64,000 bases of DNA from Flagellimonas sp947499585 (GTDB lineage: Bacteria > Bacteroidota > Bacteroidia > Flavobacteriales > Flavobacteriaceae). A model generated the notes under the pieces. That model made no database searches and was not told where the DNA came from. It saw nothing but the letters and a program-made list of their open reading frames with translations. The stretch is taken from contig NZ_CP138995.1 in the NCBI RefSeq assembly GCF_044596045.1, positions 1,240,001 to 1,304,000 of the forward strand, given 5' to 3'. The position numbers were made by a program, and so were the translations under genes. The first letter of the stretch is position 1; each line of letters starts with the position of its first letter. This document shows positions 54,001-61,400 of the stretch, in pieces.

Positions 54001-55255
54001 GTTAGAGCATATTTTTTATAATCTCTTATCCAATGCCTTCAAGTTTACTCCCCGCAATGGAAGGATTATTTTAAAGGTAAAAGAAGGAAGAAAAAGGCTC
54101 AAAATTTGTGTGATAGACTCGGGGCCAGGTATCCCATTGGAGGAGCGAGAGGATATTTTTGAGATGTTCTATCAATCAGAAATAGGAAAGAACGTAAAAG
54201 GATTGGGGATTGGGCTGGCGCTTACCAAAGAGTTGGTTGATCTTCACCATGGCAAAATAAAAGTTTCCTCTTCAGATGAGGGAACCTGTTTTACTGTAGG
54301 GTTAAAAACCGGTGATATTTTTTCAAACGAAGAAAAGGGGATTGGTATGGATATAAGCCCACAATATACACTGTCAGCCACACAAATGGATTTGCTCAAG
54401 GAATTGGATATTACTTATGAAGACAAGATTGATAGGGAGGCTACCATACTGATTGTAGAAGACAATGTGGACATGCAAATTTTTCTACGTGATCTGTTTT
54501 ATGAAAAGTATCATGTGTTCATTGCGGACAATGGGCAAGAAGGATTAAAATTGGCAAGAAAAAAAATACCCGACCTTATTGTCAGTGATATAATGATGCC
54601 TACAATGGATGGAATAACCATGAGTAAAATCCTTATTAAATCAAAAGCTACATCACATATTCCAATCGTATTGCTTACTGCCAAAGATGCCGCTAAAACC
54701 AAATTGGCGGGCTTGCAAACTGGAGCATTGGCCTTTATTCAAAAGCCCTTTAACCCTAATGAACTATTGGTAAAGGTGGATAACATTCTTGATAATAGAG
54801 AGAAAACAATTATCAAGCACAGGGTAGATTTAATCAACAATCCTCAAATGGAGAGGGTTAAATCCAAGGAAGATCTGTTTATGGAAAGATTGGTGAATGA
54901 GCTGAATAATCAGCTGGAATGCTCAGAATTTAAGTTGGAGGATTTATCAGATATTATGAATATGAGCTATTCGGTGATTTACCGGAAATGTCAAGATATT
55001 ACTGGCAAAACGCTAATTGATTTTTACAAAACCTTAAGGTTGAAACATGCGGCCTTACTTTTTTTGGAAAATGGATATAATATTTCGGAAGCCGGATATA
55101 TGGTGGGGTATAAGAACTCCAAATACTTCACCAAATGTTTTAAAGATGAATTTGGAAAGCCTCCAATGGCCATTAAAAATGAGAGCAAGGAAATTGGAAT
55201 AGCAAAGTTGATAGAAAAATATAATATTGTTGTGTTGCAATCAATGGAATCATAA
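51062..55255 (+). CDS. Hybrid two-component sensor/regulator (HTCS)
   Basis: About 1397 residues from ATG 51062; ATG 51077 is also possible and TTG 51035 unlikely. An N-terminal hydrophobic segment (CCFLSLFFLQLAQS) leads to a periplasmic sensor of two-component-propeller repeats (IWIGTADGKVYG, IWAGTDGEGLYKID, LWIGTDGKGLNRV). A Y_Y_Y domain (YAYRLNGFDKEWIAPRG) and a transmembrane helix (YLVYSLIVGLLFLGIVFWV) follow. Next are a histidine kinase (His872 in MSHEIQTPLT; ATPase box DSGPGIPLEER, GLGIGLALTKELVDLH), a receiver (Asp1176 in LIVSDIMMPTMDG) and an AraC-type DNA-binding domain at the end. HTCS proteins sense oligosaccharides in the periplasm and activate the adjacent sus operon. Confidence 0.95.
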   Translation: MGDERMAIGLITDTGGFFKCFVTKFKEGFGFNRGLCCFLSLFFLQLAQSQELNNFIHFERVFQASSSIENDSLGNILITSFDGIYKYNGYDFTFTSYSKIFGYEFANKRRVFFKKDKKSNFWLATYNGELTQFGKNGRYVHFRDSLSIEGKPVRINTIIPFDNKVWFGSTEGALYEYAYCDSKLSRIATLPYIENRPQTITTIAATDSNQIWIGTADGKVYGYKVTIKQLQEVKMPFDDKTPHMVRLVSDKKSRIWIVSELYGLYRYEPDSQNLKAFPISGSGETSPENSPQFYSLYCDAQGNIWAGTDGEGLYKIDKDSNSISHFKHDDNNKFSIANNSITNISEDVHGNLWVVYKRGFIDILPNYSSSIQYYTGSDENVPSTVLSVLKTSDNSLWIGTDGKGLNRVFPDGTSVQYGNKTNDSPIFGGRYIQRIVEDSNKKVWIATYKNGLSVYNPKQNVFSKVKMPGISEKGSADVRFLYQDSKNRIWASTSEGVLLFNESKQVLAHFSYRSHGLSGTISESICEAQDGSIWIGMNRGGLFKFEENSDNLQNSLFRKIKYYQKTHIEDTNNYDPSFMIADADNNLWIRSLSGSLLRFNTQDHSYKSFITHNSIKDLEISAMLFDDNGKLWMSSRNGLHHYDVKKDSLDSYYRVNGLQGDNFIRKSAFKGEDGMLYFGGDDGVSAFYPHLMKKNKPQSHLGISQIDILNKPAIDLVPDQVEQGIENVEYLNLKYDQSSFSFQFAAIGDVLNPEYNYAYRLNGFDKEWIAPRGERVATYTNIPPGEYIFEVKAGTKKGVWNIPTKQIAISIKSPWWSNGIAYLVYSLIVGLLFLGIVFWVRLRNKLHREEFQFNKEKELYALKMNFFAKMSHEIQTPLTLITGPIDDMLQRAISNGNQLLRQRLSLIKNNAQRLSRISKGLMTVRDRELDKLRVYALRKNIIYDLRKIADSFSEQARFKNIDFVQDYPKEEVFLWYDAEKLEHIFYNLLSNAFKFTPRNGRIILKVKEGRKRLKICVIDSGPGIPLEEREDIFEMFYQSEIGKNVKGLGIGLALTKELVDLHHGKIKVSSSDEGTCFTVGLKTGDIFSNEEKGIGMDISPQYTLSATQMDLLKELDITYEDKIDREATILIVEDNVDMQIFLRDLFYEKYHVFIADNGQEGLKLARKKIPDLIVSDIMMPTMDGITMSKILIKSKATSHIPIVLLTAKDAAKTKLAGLQTGALAFIQKPFNPNELLVKVDNILDNREKTIIKHRVDLINNPQMERVKSKEDLFMERLVNELNNQLECSEFKLEDLSDIMNMSYSVIYRKCQDITGKTLIDFYKTLRLKHAALLFLENGYNISEAGYMVGYKNSKYFTKCFKDEFGKPPMAIKNESKEIGIAKLIEKYNIVVLQSMES

Positions 55256-55323
55256 ACAATACCTTTTGTTCAAATTTTTAACGAGTTGTTTTAGTAATTG
55301 GCAATATCCCAACTCTTAAAACT

Positions 55324-57984
55324 TCATTTTTGAAGAGGCTTTTTTTTAATCTCCTTAAGTAAATTGATTCTTATGGTTTTAGTTTGCTTTTCACTCGCTT
55401 TCAGGTTGAAATATTTTTTTTCAAAATCAAGGTCCGGTATAGCCACTTCAATCATGTATGTACCTTCATTAAAAACCTTTGGACTATAATTGCTATTCTC
55501 AGGTCTTATAGCATAAACTAGTTGCCCTTTATTATCAAATACTTTTAGTACTGGCTTGTAATTTCCTTTCCATTGTATTTTTGGGAGCCATGCAACGGCT
55601 TTTCTTGGATAGTTGTCTTCCTGTGTTATGATAATTGGCCATCCTGGATATTGACTGTTAGGTATGGTGGGGTCAATAAATCTGGGCCAACATTCGGTTT
55701 TAATAGTTCGCTGCCTTTTATTAAAGGTAACCAAGCCATAACCTACCGCTCTATTATGCAAAATTTTGGGTTCTTTACCCGTATTCTGAGGATTTGCAAC
55801 AGCAAATACCGTCATTTTATTGCCAAAACCGTCCAAGTGCTCACCCAAATAGGCAGGATTATCATATGTGTGCTTGCTGCTATCCACATCTGGCCAAAAT
55901 CTACGGGGCCATATGTTATTTAAGGCTGGTCCTGCGAAGGCATATCCACTGTCACCATGTTCTCCTAAACCATATTGAATAAAACTCGCCAAATGTTGAT
56001 CCCCGGCAATATGGAAAGCAAAAGCTTTTCGAATAGTTTTAACTGCCAGATCGCGACCTAAGGCTGGCCAACCGTTGGAATCCATATCTACCGTAGGGCG
56101 GTCTCCTTTTATATATTCACCTCTTTTTGGAATAGGTAGAGAGGGAATTACGGCCCCTGTCTTTGCGCCTTCGGGAAGTGTGGCCAAAGTCGCAAAATTA
56201 GTTTGGGAAAGAACCACCTTCATTTGGGCGTTGTTGCTCCAATCTAGAGCCCATTCATCAAGAAATGTATGTTGTCGATCACCAAGAAGATCTGCTTCAA
56301 TATGCCGATACTGTTTGATGTCAAAATCATCGCTCATAATCCAGCCATTGTTAACTTCCGCACTTTCCGGAAGAACATTCTTGGGGGCTGATTTAAACTT
56401 TCGATCTTCTAGTATGGCAAAACTTATACCTGCGTAATTCCAATGTGTATAGTATACGCCTATCCCTTGTTTTACAGGTGATGGGTCAAATGCGTCAGGT
56501 AAATGGCCAGTTTGTGTGCGCTGTACCATATTTACCCATTTGGCGGGCATTTTATACCCTCCACTGTCTTGGGCAGAAGCACCAAACCCTTTGGATGTGT
56601 CCGCCTTTTCACCTTCCTCTCCCCAAATATTACCATGGTAAACATCATGGTCATCAGGAATGATGGCACACGGTCGATGCCTAAATAAATCCCGATAAGA
56701 CCAACCGAACATATACCATTTTCGCAAGTAATCCAGACACATTTTATCATAATCTCCTTGGAACATGGCCCCAAAACCTCCAGTTGCTTCATAAAACTGA
56801 TCTCCAAGGAATAAGATGATGTCCGGGTTTAACTTTGATACATTTTTTGGAATGTCGGCATCTGGAAAACCATAGTGGAAATTACAGCTAAAAACAGCTG
56901 TTCTAATTTCATCTTTACTATGCGGCTCAGCGGATATGGTACCTTCGTAATGATAGGTTTCAGTTTTATTTAGTAAAGGAATGTCAGCAACGATTCTGTA
57001 GGGAACATCCTTTTCCTTTTCAAAATTGATAAATGAAAATTGGACGGATCGGCCTTCTGACTCTAGGGACTTTGACTTAAGTGTCGTCCATTTATTCTCA
57101 TCGTTTTTTACTTGAAAATGAACTGAAAGCCCTTGTATTTCTTCTAAAGGAGCCATTTGTGCGGTAAGCTTTAGCTTTCCTTTGTTCAACGTATATTGTG
57201 CAAAACAGATGGGTCCAAAAAAGTTGTTTTCCTCTAAGGTTAAATCCTGTGAGGCAATGTGCCAATTGGAGAAGGCGGCACTTGGCTCTATTTTTTGCTT
57301 TTGCTTTTGCTTTTTTTTGAGCTTAAAATCGGACAATAAAGCAAAATTACCAGTGAGCTGGGTATTGGATAATTCCATCCCTTCTTTTTTGTAAAGCAAA
57401 AGGTCATTTTGTGGATTAGTCACAGAAACTGTAACCGCATACGAATTATGGTTGGGAACCGCTTCCACCACAAGCCCGAAATGGTCGGGAATAAAATCCA
57501 AAGTAGTCTCAAAAATTTGATCGCCGATTTTGAGGTTACCATTTGGTGTTAATCCAATATGGGTTCCTTTCCCAAACACGGCGGCCGATCTGTAATCTTC
57601 AATTGGCCCTCTAACCCCAAATTGAACCCCTAAACACCCTTCATCAATGTTCTGCAATTTATGGTTCAATACATCAATTACAATAGAGGTGATAAAACCA
57701 ACCATTTTTTCAGGCTTTTGAATAGGGAGTAGATGAAGGCTTCTATTTTTATCGGTAACGTCACATATAACCTTACCATCTTTAATAAGCCAATCCTGCA
57801 ATCTGTTGCCCCAATATTCTGGCCCTGTCCACTTCATATTTGGCCAGTTGTGCCAATTACTATTGAAACTCAAACCTTTTGGATAAGGCCAAGACTTAAA
57901 AGTGCTATTGGCAAGCACTGAAGGGGAAATACAGGGAGCGATGGTCCCCATTAACAAGGTTTTCAAATAATTTCTTCTTTTCAT
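55324..57984 (-). CDS. PhoD-like metallophosphatase with large N-terminal extension
   Basis: An 886-residue exported protein; its N-terminus KRRNYLKTLLMGTIAP resembles a Tat-type signal. Residues about 30-235 look like a beta-sandwich of LamG/laminin type (KMVGFITSIVIDVLN, GVQFGVRGPIEDYRSA). Residues about 250-350 are a second beta region. The catalytic PhoD-type domain (about 360-740) has DIILFLGDQFYEATGG, IIPDDHDVYHGN and AFHIAGDQHLASFIQYG as metal ligand blocks. A C-terminal beta domain follows. A KQKQKQK tract (DNA repeat near 57296-57316) marks the junction after the first domain. It probably cleaves a phospho- or other ester on the locus substrate. It lies 10 bp after the lacI-type gene. 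Confidence 0.85.
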   Translation of the reverse strand: MKRRNYLKTLLMGTIAPCISPSVLANSTFKSWPYPKGLSFNSNWHNWPNMKWTGPEYWGNRLQDWLIKDGKVICDVTDKNRSLHLLPIQKPEKMVGFITSIVIDVLNHKLQNIDEGCLGVQFGVRGPIEDYRSAAVFGKGTHIGLTPNGNLKIGDQIFETTLDFIPDHFGLVVEAVPNHNSYAVTVSVTNPQNDLLLYKKEGMELSNTQLTGNFALLSDFKLKKKQKQKQKIEPSAAFSNWHIASQDLTLEENNFFGPICFAQYTLNKGKLKLTAQMAPLEEIQGLSVHFQVKNDENKWTTLKSKSLESEGRSVQFSFINFEKEKDVPYRIVADIPLLNKTETYHYEGTISAEPHSKDEIRTAVFSCNFHYGFPDADIPKNVSKLNPDIILFLGDQFYEATGGFGAMFQGDYDKMCLDYLRKWYMFGWSYRDLFRHRPCAIIPDDHDVYHGNIWGEEGEKADTSKGFGASAQDSGGYKMPAKWVNMVQRTQTGHLPDAFDPSPVKQGIGVYYTHWNYAGISFAILEDRKFKSAPKNVLPESAEVNNGWIMSDDFDIKQYRHIEADLLGDRQHTFLDEWALDWSNNAQMKVVLSQTNFATLATLPEGAKTGAVIPSLPIPKRGEYIKGDRPTVDMDSNGWPALGRDLAVKTIRKAFAFHIAGDQHLASFIQYGLGEHGDSGYAFAGPALNNIWPRRFWPDVDSSKHTYDNPAYLGEHLDGFGNKMTVFAVANPQNTGKEPKILHNRAVGYGLVTFNKRQRTIKTECWPRFIDPTIPNSQYPGWPIIITQEDNYPRKAVAWLPKIQWKGNYKPVLKVFDNKGQLVYAIRPENSNYSPKVFNEGTYMIEVAIPDLDFEKKYFNLKASEKQTKTIRINLLKEIKKKPLQK

Positions 57985-57994
57985 CGATTTCTTC

Positions 57995-59032
57995 TCAAAT
58001 CAGGTAACTTTCAACGTTTTCTGAGTTTACAATATCAATAGGAAGCAGACGCTTCTTGGGAATTTCCTTTTCAAAGATTAGCTTCTCAATTAATCCTCTC
58101 AGCCCTAAAGATGCTTGAATTTTAGGGCTTTGATGTATAAGAAAATCAATTTCACCTTTTTTTAAGCATTCAACATTTCTTAATAACAAATCATATCCGA
58201 TCATTTTAGATTTTGTTCCCTGACTTTTTAATGCTTCTGCAACCTCATACGCCTTGGAAGTTGTTACAAAAAAGGCATCTATGGGATTGAACTGCTCCAC
58301 AAAATCAGGAAACTTGCTTTGGAATTCGTTACTATTTAGAGTTAGTTTTTTTATTTCAAAAGAGCTGTATTCCTTAAAAAAGGAAATAAAACCTTGTTCT
58401 TTTTGTTTCATATGAATTGCATTATTAAAAGCCTCATCAATATGGATAATTGCAATTCTTGAGTGTGGTTTTATTAAATCATAAATGAGTTTTGCCGCTA
58501 CGCGTCCACTCGAATATAGATCTTGCCCAGTATGTTGGTCTACAAGGTTGTTGGAAAGACTACTGTTAAAAGTCCCGGATAGAATTTGTCTTGTATTAAG
58601 TTTTTTTAAAAGCGTATTGCTTTCTTTTTCAAATAGTGGAACAAATAGTAAAGCATCCAGATTTTCAGTTTGAATCAATTGCTCTCCAATTTTTGAGAAT
58701 GATTTGGGTTTGGAAGGATCATAACAATAGATTTTAATTTCAAAATCAAAAGCACCAAACTCTTGAATTATTTCGTTTATACCATCCATGCAACGTTTCC
58801 AATAAGGATCTTTTTTAGGGTCAGGGAGCAGCACTTTTATGGAGTAGATAGTGTTGTTTTTTAAAGTTCTGGCAATTGGATTAGGTTTGTAATCAAGTTC
58901 ATTAAGAGCCTTGGTTACCATTTCCATGGATTTCTTGGATACTTTTCCTCTTTTATGAATTACTCTATCTACCGTACCTATTGATACTCCAGCTGCTTGG
59001 GCTATATCTTTTATGGTTTGTTTTTTCTTCAT
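57995..59032 (-). CDS. LacI-family transcriptional regulator
   Basis: A 345-residue cytosolic protein. The N-terminal helix-turn-helix is classical (TIKDIAQAAGVSIGTVDRVIHKRGKVSKKS) with the hinge helix PNPIARTLKNN. A periplasmic-binding-protein-like effector domain follows (SIKVLLPDPKKDPYWKRCMDGINEII, IAIIHIDEAFNNAIHM, KMIGYDLLLRNVECLKKGEIDFLIHQSPKIQASLGLRGL as landmarks up to about residue 310). The dimer would bind the central-CG palindromes found upstream of itself and of the GH109-sus operon. A sugar-derived effector is expected. It is the first gene of a two-gene operon with the phosphatase. Confidence 0.95.
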   Translation of the reverse strand: MKKKQTIKDIAQAAGVSIGTVDRVIHKRGKVSKKSMEMVTKALNELDYKPNPIARTLKNNTIYSIKVLLPDPKKDPYWKRCMDGINEIIQEFGAFDFEIKIYCYDPSKPKSFSKIGEQLIQTENLDALLFVPLFEKESNTLLKKLNTRQILSGTFNSSLSNNLVDQHTGQDLYSSGRVAAKLIYDLIKPHSRIAIIHIDEAFNNAIHMKQKEQGFISFFKEYSSFEIKKLTLNSNEFQSKFPDFVEQFNPIDAFFVTTSKAYEVAEALKSQGTKSKMIGYDLLLRNVECLKKGEIDFLIHQSPKIQASLGLRGLIEKLIFEKEIPKKRLLPIDIVNSENVESYLI

Positions 59033-59064
59033 TCAATCAGCAAGATATAAAAAGATGCAGAGAT

Positions 59065-59082
59065 AATGTGTACGATAACATT
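59065..59082 (+). promoter_or_regulatory. LacI-type operator, site 3
   Basis: An identical copy of the 18-mer AATGTGTACGATAACATT at 50903. It lies 33 bp upstream of the lacI-type start codon, consistent with autoregulation. Confidence 0.85.
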
Positions 59083-59085
59083 TTT

Positions 59086-59103
59086 TATACTATCGTACGC
59101 ATT
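59086..59103 (-). promoter_or_regulatory. LacI-type operator, site 4 (degenerate)
   Basis: TATACTATCGTACGCATT matches site 2 in 14 of 18 positions and keeps the central ATCGTAC. Its CG centre is 21 bp from that of site 3, repeating the paired arrangement seen at 50903-50942. Confidence 0.7.
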
Positions 59104-59303
59104 ATCTTTTTTTATTTCCATTTTGGAAGAGGTGACTAAGACCCTATACCAACCATACAGAACCTATGTCAACAAGATTAGAAGCCCTTAAAATGGAAGA
59201 AAAGCTAGCTATGGAATTAAGAAGACAACGATATGCGGTGTGGTTCAATTGATACTAAAGAAGGTTAGACCAATCTTAAAAAATTAAAAAATATAAATAA
59301 ACG

Positions 59304-59582
59304 ATGCGCACCCAGCTGAGAATAGATGAGGAATTTATTTCAATTTGTCAACAGATTTTGAAGGAAGACCTTGACTTAGAATCGTGGGCATTAATTGAAA
59401 GTTCTGATCAGTTTCAAACCGACAATTACTGTGGTGGGTTTGATAGTGTAGAAAATGAATTTACCTTTAGTTACTATGACAAAAACGGAACAGAATTTTG
59501 GTTTCAACTTCCACTAAGTGATGTCAATAAGGTTATAACGGGAAGTATTACTGAGATAGAAATTCGCGAAGCAGAATACTAA
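59304..59582 (+). CDS. Small hypothetical protein
   Basis: A 92-residue acidic cytosolic protein without recognised domain. It starts MRTQLRIDEEFISICQQILKE, with a helical N-terminus, then a strand-rich part (ENEFTFSYYDKNGTEFWFQLPLSDVNKV) and an acidic end. No signal peptide. It stands alone: the lacI-type gene is divergent 270 bp upstream, and no gene follows for 510 bp. It reads like a small conserved protein rather than noise, but no function can be suggested. Confidence 0.55.
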   Translation: MRTQLRIDEEFISICQQILKEDLDLESWALIESSDQFQTDNYCGGFDSVENEFTFSYYDKNGTEFWFQLPLSDVNKVITGSITEIEIREAEY

Positions 59583-60092
59583 AGTTCAAATAAAAGATTC
59601 AAAATTTAAATAGCACAAATCTCATAATCTGGATATTAGATATATTGAAGCTCTTAATTTTATTCGGGGTTTTCTGCTATGTTCATAAGACCTAAGTCAT
59701 AACCAGAATTGAGCATCAATCCATTGTTGAATTCATACCCTATTTATATATAACCTTTAGTAGGCCTTTGAAACTGGGCGTTTCAAGAAAAAGTTCGGCT
59801 CTCGTCCAGCCCGCAATAAAAAAGCTTCACAATTGTGAAGCTTTTTTATTTTGATAGTTGTGTCGTTGATACGTTGTACTGCTTAAGGCGGCGGTGCTAT
59901 CCACTTTTTACTAGCAAAAATGACGGCGCTTGAGCCGAAAAAGAATTCTTATTCAGCTCAAAAACAATAAAAAATATGAGTTGAGTAAAATTACTGTTCG
60001 GCTCAATCTTCTATTGATCAGTCTATCTATCATCAAAACTTGTGATGACATTTTCTTTTTTAAACGATATCCAATAAACAAACCATACTATT
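59583..60092. other. 510-bp region with an orphan palindrome, no convincing gene
   Basis: No credible protein gene. A 69-codon ORF from 59930 overlaps the real start of the next gene and has no supporting features. The main structure is the terminator-like palindrome at 59815-59850, about 230 bp after the preceding stop codon. The stretch before it could be a long 3' untranslated region or carry a small RNA. The remainder up to 60092 presumably holds the promoter of the lipoprotein gene, but no exact TAnnTTTG was found. Confidence 0.5.
59815..59850. terminator. Perfect palindrome, bidirectional terminator-like
   Basis: The 16-base arms 59815-59830 and 59835-59850 (left arm ending AAGCTTCAC) are exact reverse complements around AATT. 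The A-run on the left and T-run on the right would make it a terminator on either strand. Confidence 0.75.
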
Positions 60093-61334
60093 ATGAAAAC
60101 AGCTTTTTTCACCTTTTTCCTAAGCCTTATGCTCTTTAATTCATGCATTACAATTAATAAAAGTCCTGAGGATGAAAATGAGAGTCATTATGAAGAAGAG
60201 GATATAGCTTATGAAAATGAGGCTTTTGAAGAACCAAGTTTTGAAAATGAAGAGGGTTTCGATACAGAGATACTCCAACATAATTCCAAAAAAGATGGCT
60301 TCTTTGACAACTTTGGAGAAAGAGGCATGAAAATACATGAATTCCGTGATGCCAGAACAGGACTTGTTGTTAATAGCACCGAATATCCTGCCTCATGGAA
60401 AGTAATTTCCAAACCAACGTATATCATCGATCAAAAACTTCCGGTTTTTCTGATTCAGACAACTGGTCCTAATAATCTTAAATCGTTCAACACGCCTATA
60501 AAGGTTCATATCTCCTACCAAAATCCGCAGACCTACCATTTCATGGAGAATAGCAGTATTCGCAATATGCACAGAGCCATGGTAGCCAACCAATACATCT
60601 TAGAAGAAGAAGTGGCACCAAGAATGGAAAAAAGCGGATTCAAGTTTGTAAAAAACATAAGGCTTTACAAAACTGAGAATTACCTCAAAGGAAAAATTAG
60701 AAATGAAAGCAATGGCCAAGTACAAGTGGATCTTCTTGCTACCGTTTGGGAAAACAACAAAGGCCAAAAAGCATTAGTGTCTGTAGGCAAAATTTACATG
60801 CAGCAACCACTAAGCTTTATTGACACCATGACCATGTGGATGTATAGTACTGATTACACTTTTATTGATGCTGGTCATTTTGATGAAACCATTGCCGCTT
60901 TTGAAAATGCGCTGATAAATTCAAAGGAAAATCCCAAATGGAAACAATACGTTGCCCAACTATCACAACAACGTGCCCAAATTGCAGCACAGAAAGCTCG
61001 GACAGGAAGAATTAACAGAGAGCGTGCATTTGCCGCACACCAGCGTAAAATGAAAGGGATATGGGCAGCACAAGATGCTAACCACGCTTCATTTATGAAC
61101 CGAAATTTTGGTTCTGGAAGTAGTACTTCACAACGCAATTTTGTCAATATGATAAATGAAGAAGAAACCGTATACAACCCATTAAGTGGCACAAACTACC
61201 AAGTGAATGCTTTTTCAACACAAAATTGGATGGATAGTGATGGAAACCTTATTCAAAATGATGATTTGTTCTATACCCCTAATGGCGATATTAATATAAA
61301 TAATAGGGAGTGGGTAAACGTAAATGGCAATTAA
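60093..61334 (+). CDS. Lipoprotein of unknown function
   Basis: A 413-residue lipoprotein (signal MKTAFFTFFLSLMLFNSC, lipobox Cys18). A strongly acidic linker (about 24-60: ESHYEEEDIAYENEAFEE) comes first. The central domain starts KIHEFRDARTGLVVNSTEYPASW, a layout seen in secreted proteins that describe an object's response to stress but have no known activity. A Gln/Ala/Arg-rich helical segment (QLSQQRAQIAAQKARTGR) follows. The end is small repeated blocks VYNPLSGTNYQVNAFS, WMDSDGNLIQNDD and WVNVNGN. No catalytic motif is recognised. It precedes the next lipoprotein gene by 66 bp and may be co-transcribed. Confidence 0.7.
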   Translation: MKTAFFTFFLSLMLFNSCITINKSPEDENESHYEEEDIAYENEAFEEPSFENEEGFDTEILQHNSKKDGFFDNFGERGMKIHEFRDARTGLVVNSTEYPASWKVISKPTYIIDQKLPVFLIQTTGPNNLKSFNTPIKVHISYQNPQTYHFMENSSIRNMHRAMVANQYILEEEVAPRMEKSGFKFVKNIRLYKTENYLKGKIRNESNGQVQVDLLATVWENNKGQKALVSVGKIYMQQPLSFIDTMTMWMYSTDYTFIDAGHFDETIAAFENALINSKENPKWKQYVAQLSQQRAQIAAQKARTGRINRERAFAAHQRKMKGIWAAQDANHASFMNRNFGSGSSTSQRNFVNMINEEETVYNPLSGTNYQVNAFSTQNWMDSDGNLIQNDDLFYTPNGDININNREWVNVNGN

Positions 61335-61400
61335 TGATGACATTTTTTAACCATCTCGATATTCTATAAAATCAATTTTACAATCTAAAAAGAAACAATT

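Noticed and set aside
50869..59130. 12-mer CATTTTGGAAGA near both operator pairs (50869 and 59119)
   Set aside because: A 12-bp match is expected many times by chance in 64 kb, and its position relative to the operators and genes differs between the two copies.
59166..59252. 28-codon ORF between the lacI-type operators and the 59304 gene
   Set aside because: Too short, no conserved feature, and not supported by a promoter or ribosome binding site; kept only as a possibility.
59790..59815. Sequence resembling a tRNA 3' end before the orphan palindrome
   Set aside because: The supposed T-stem does not pair and no matching acceptor strand is found upstream.
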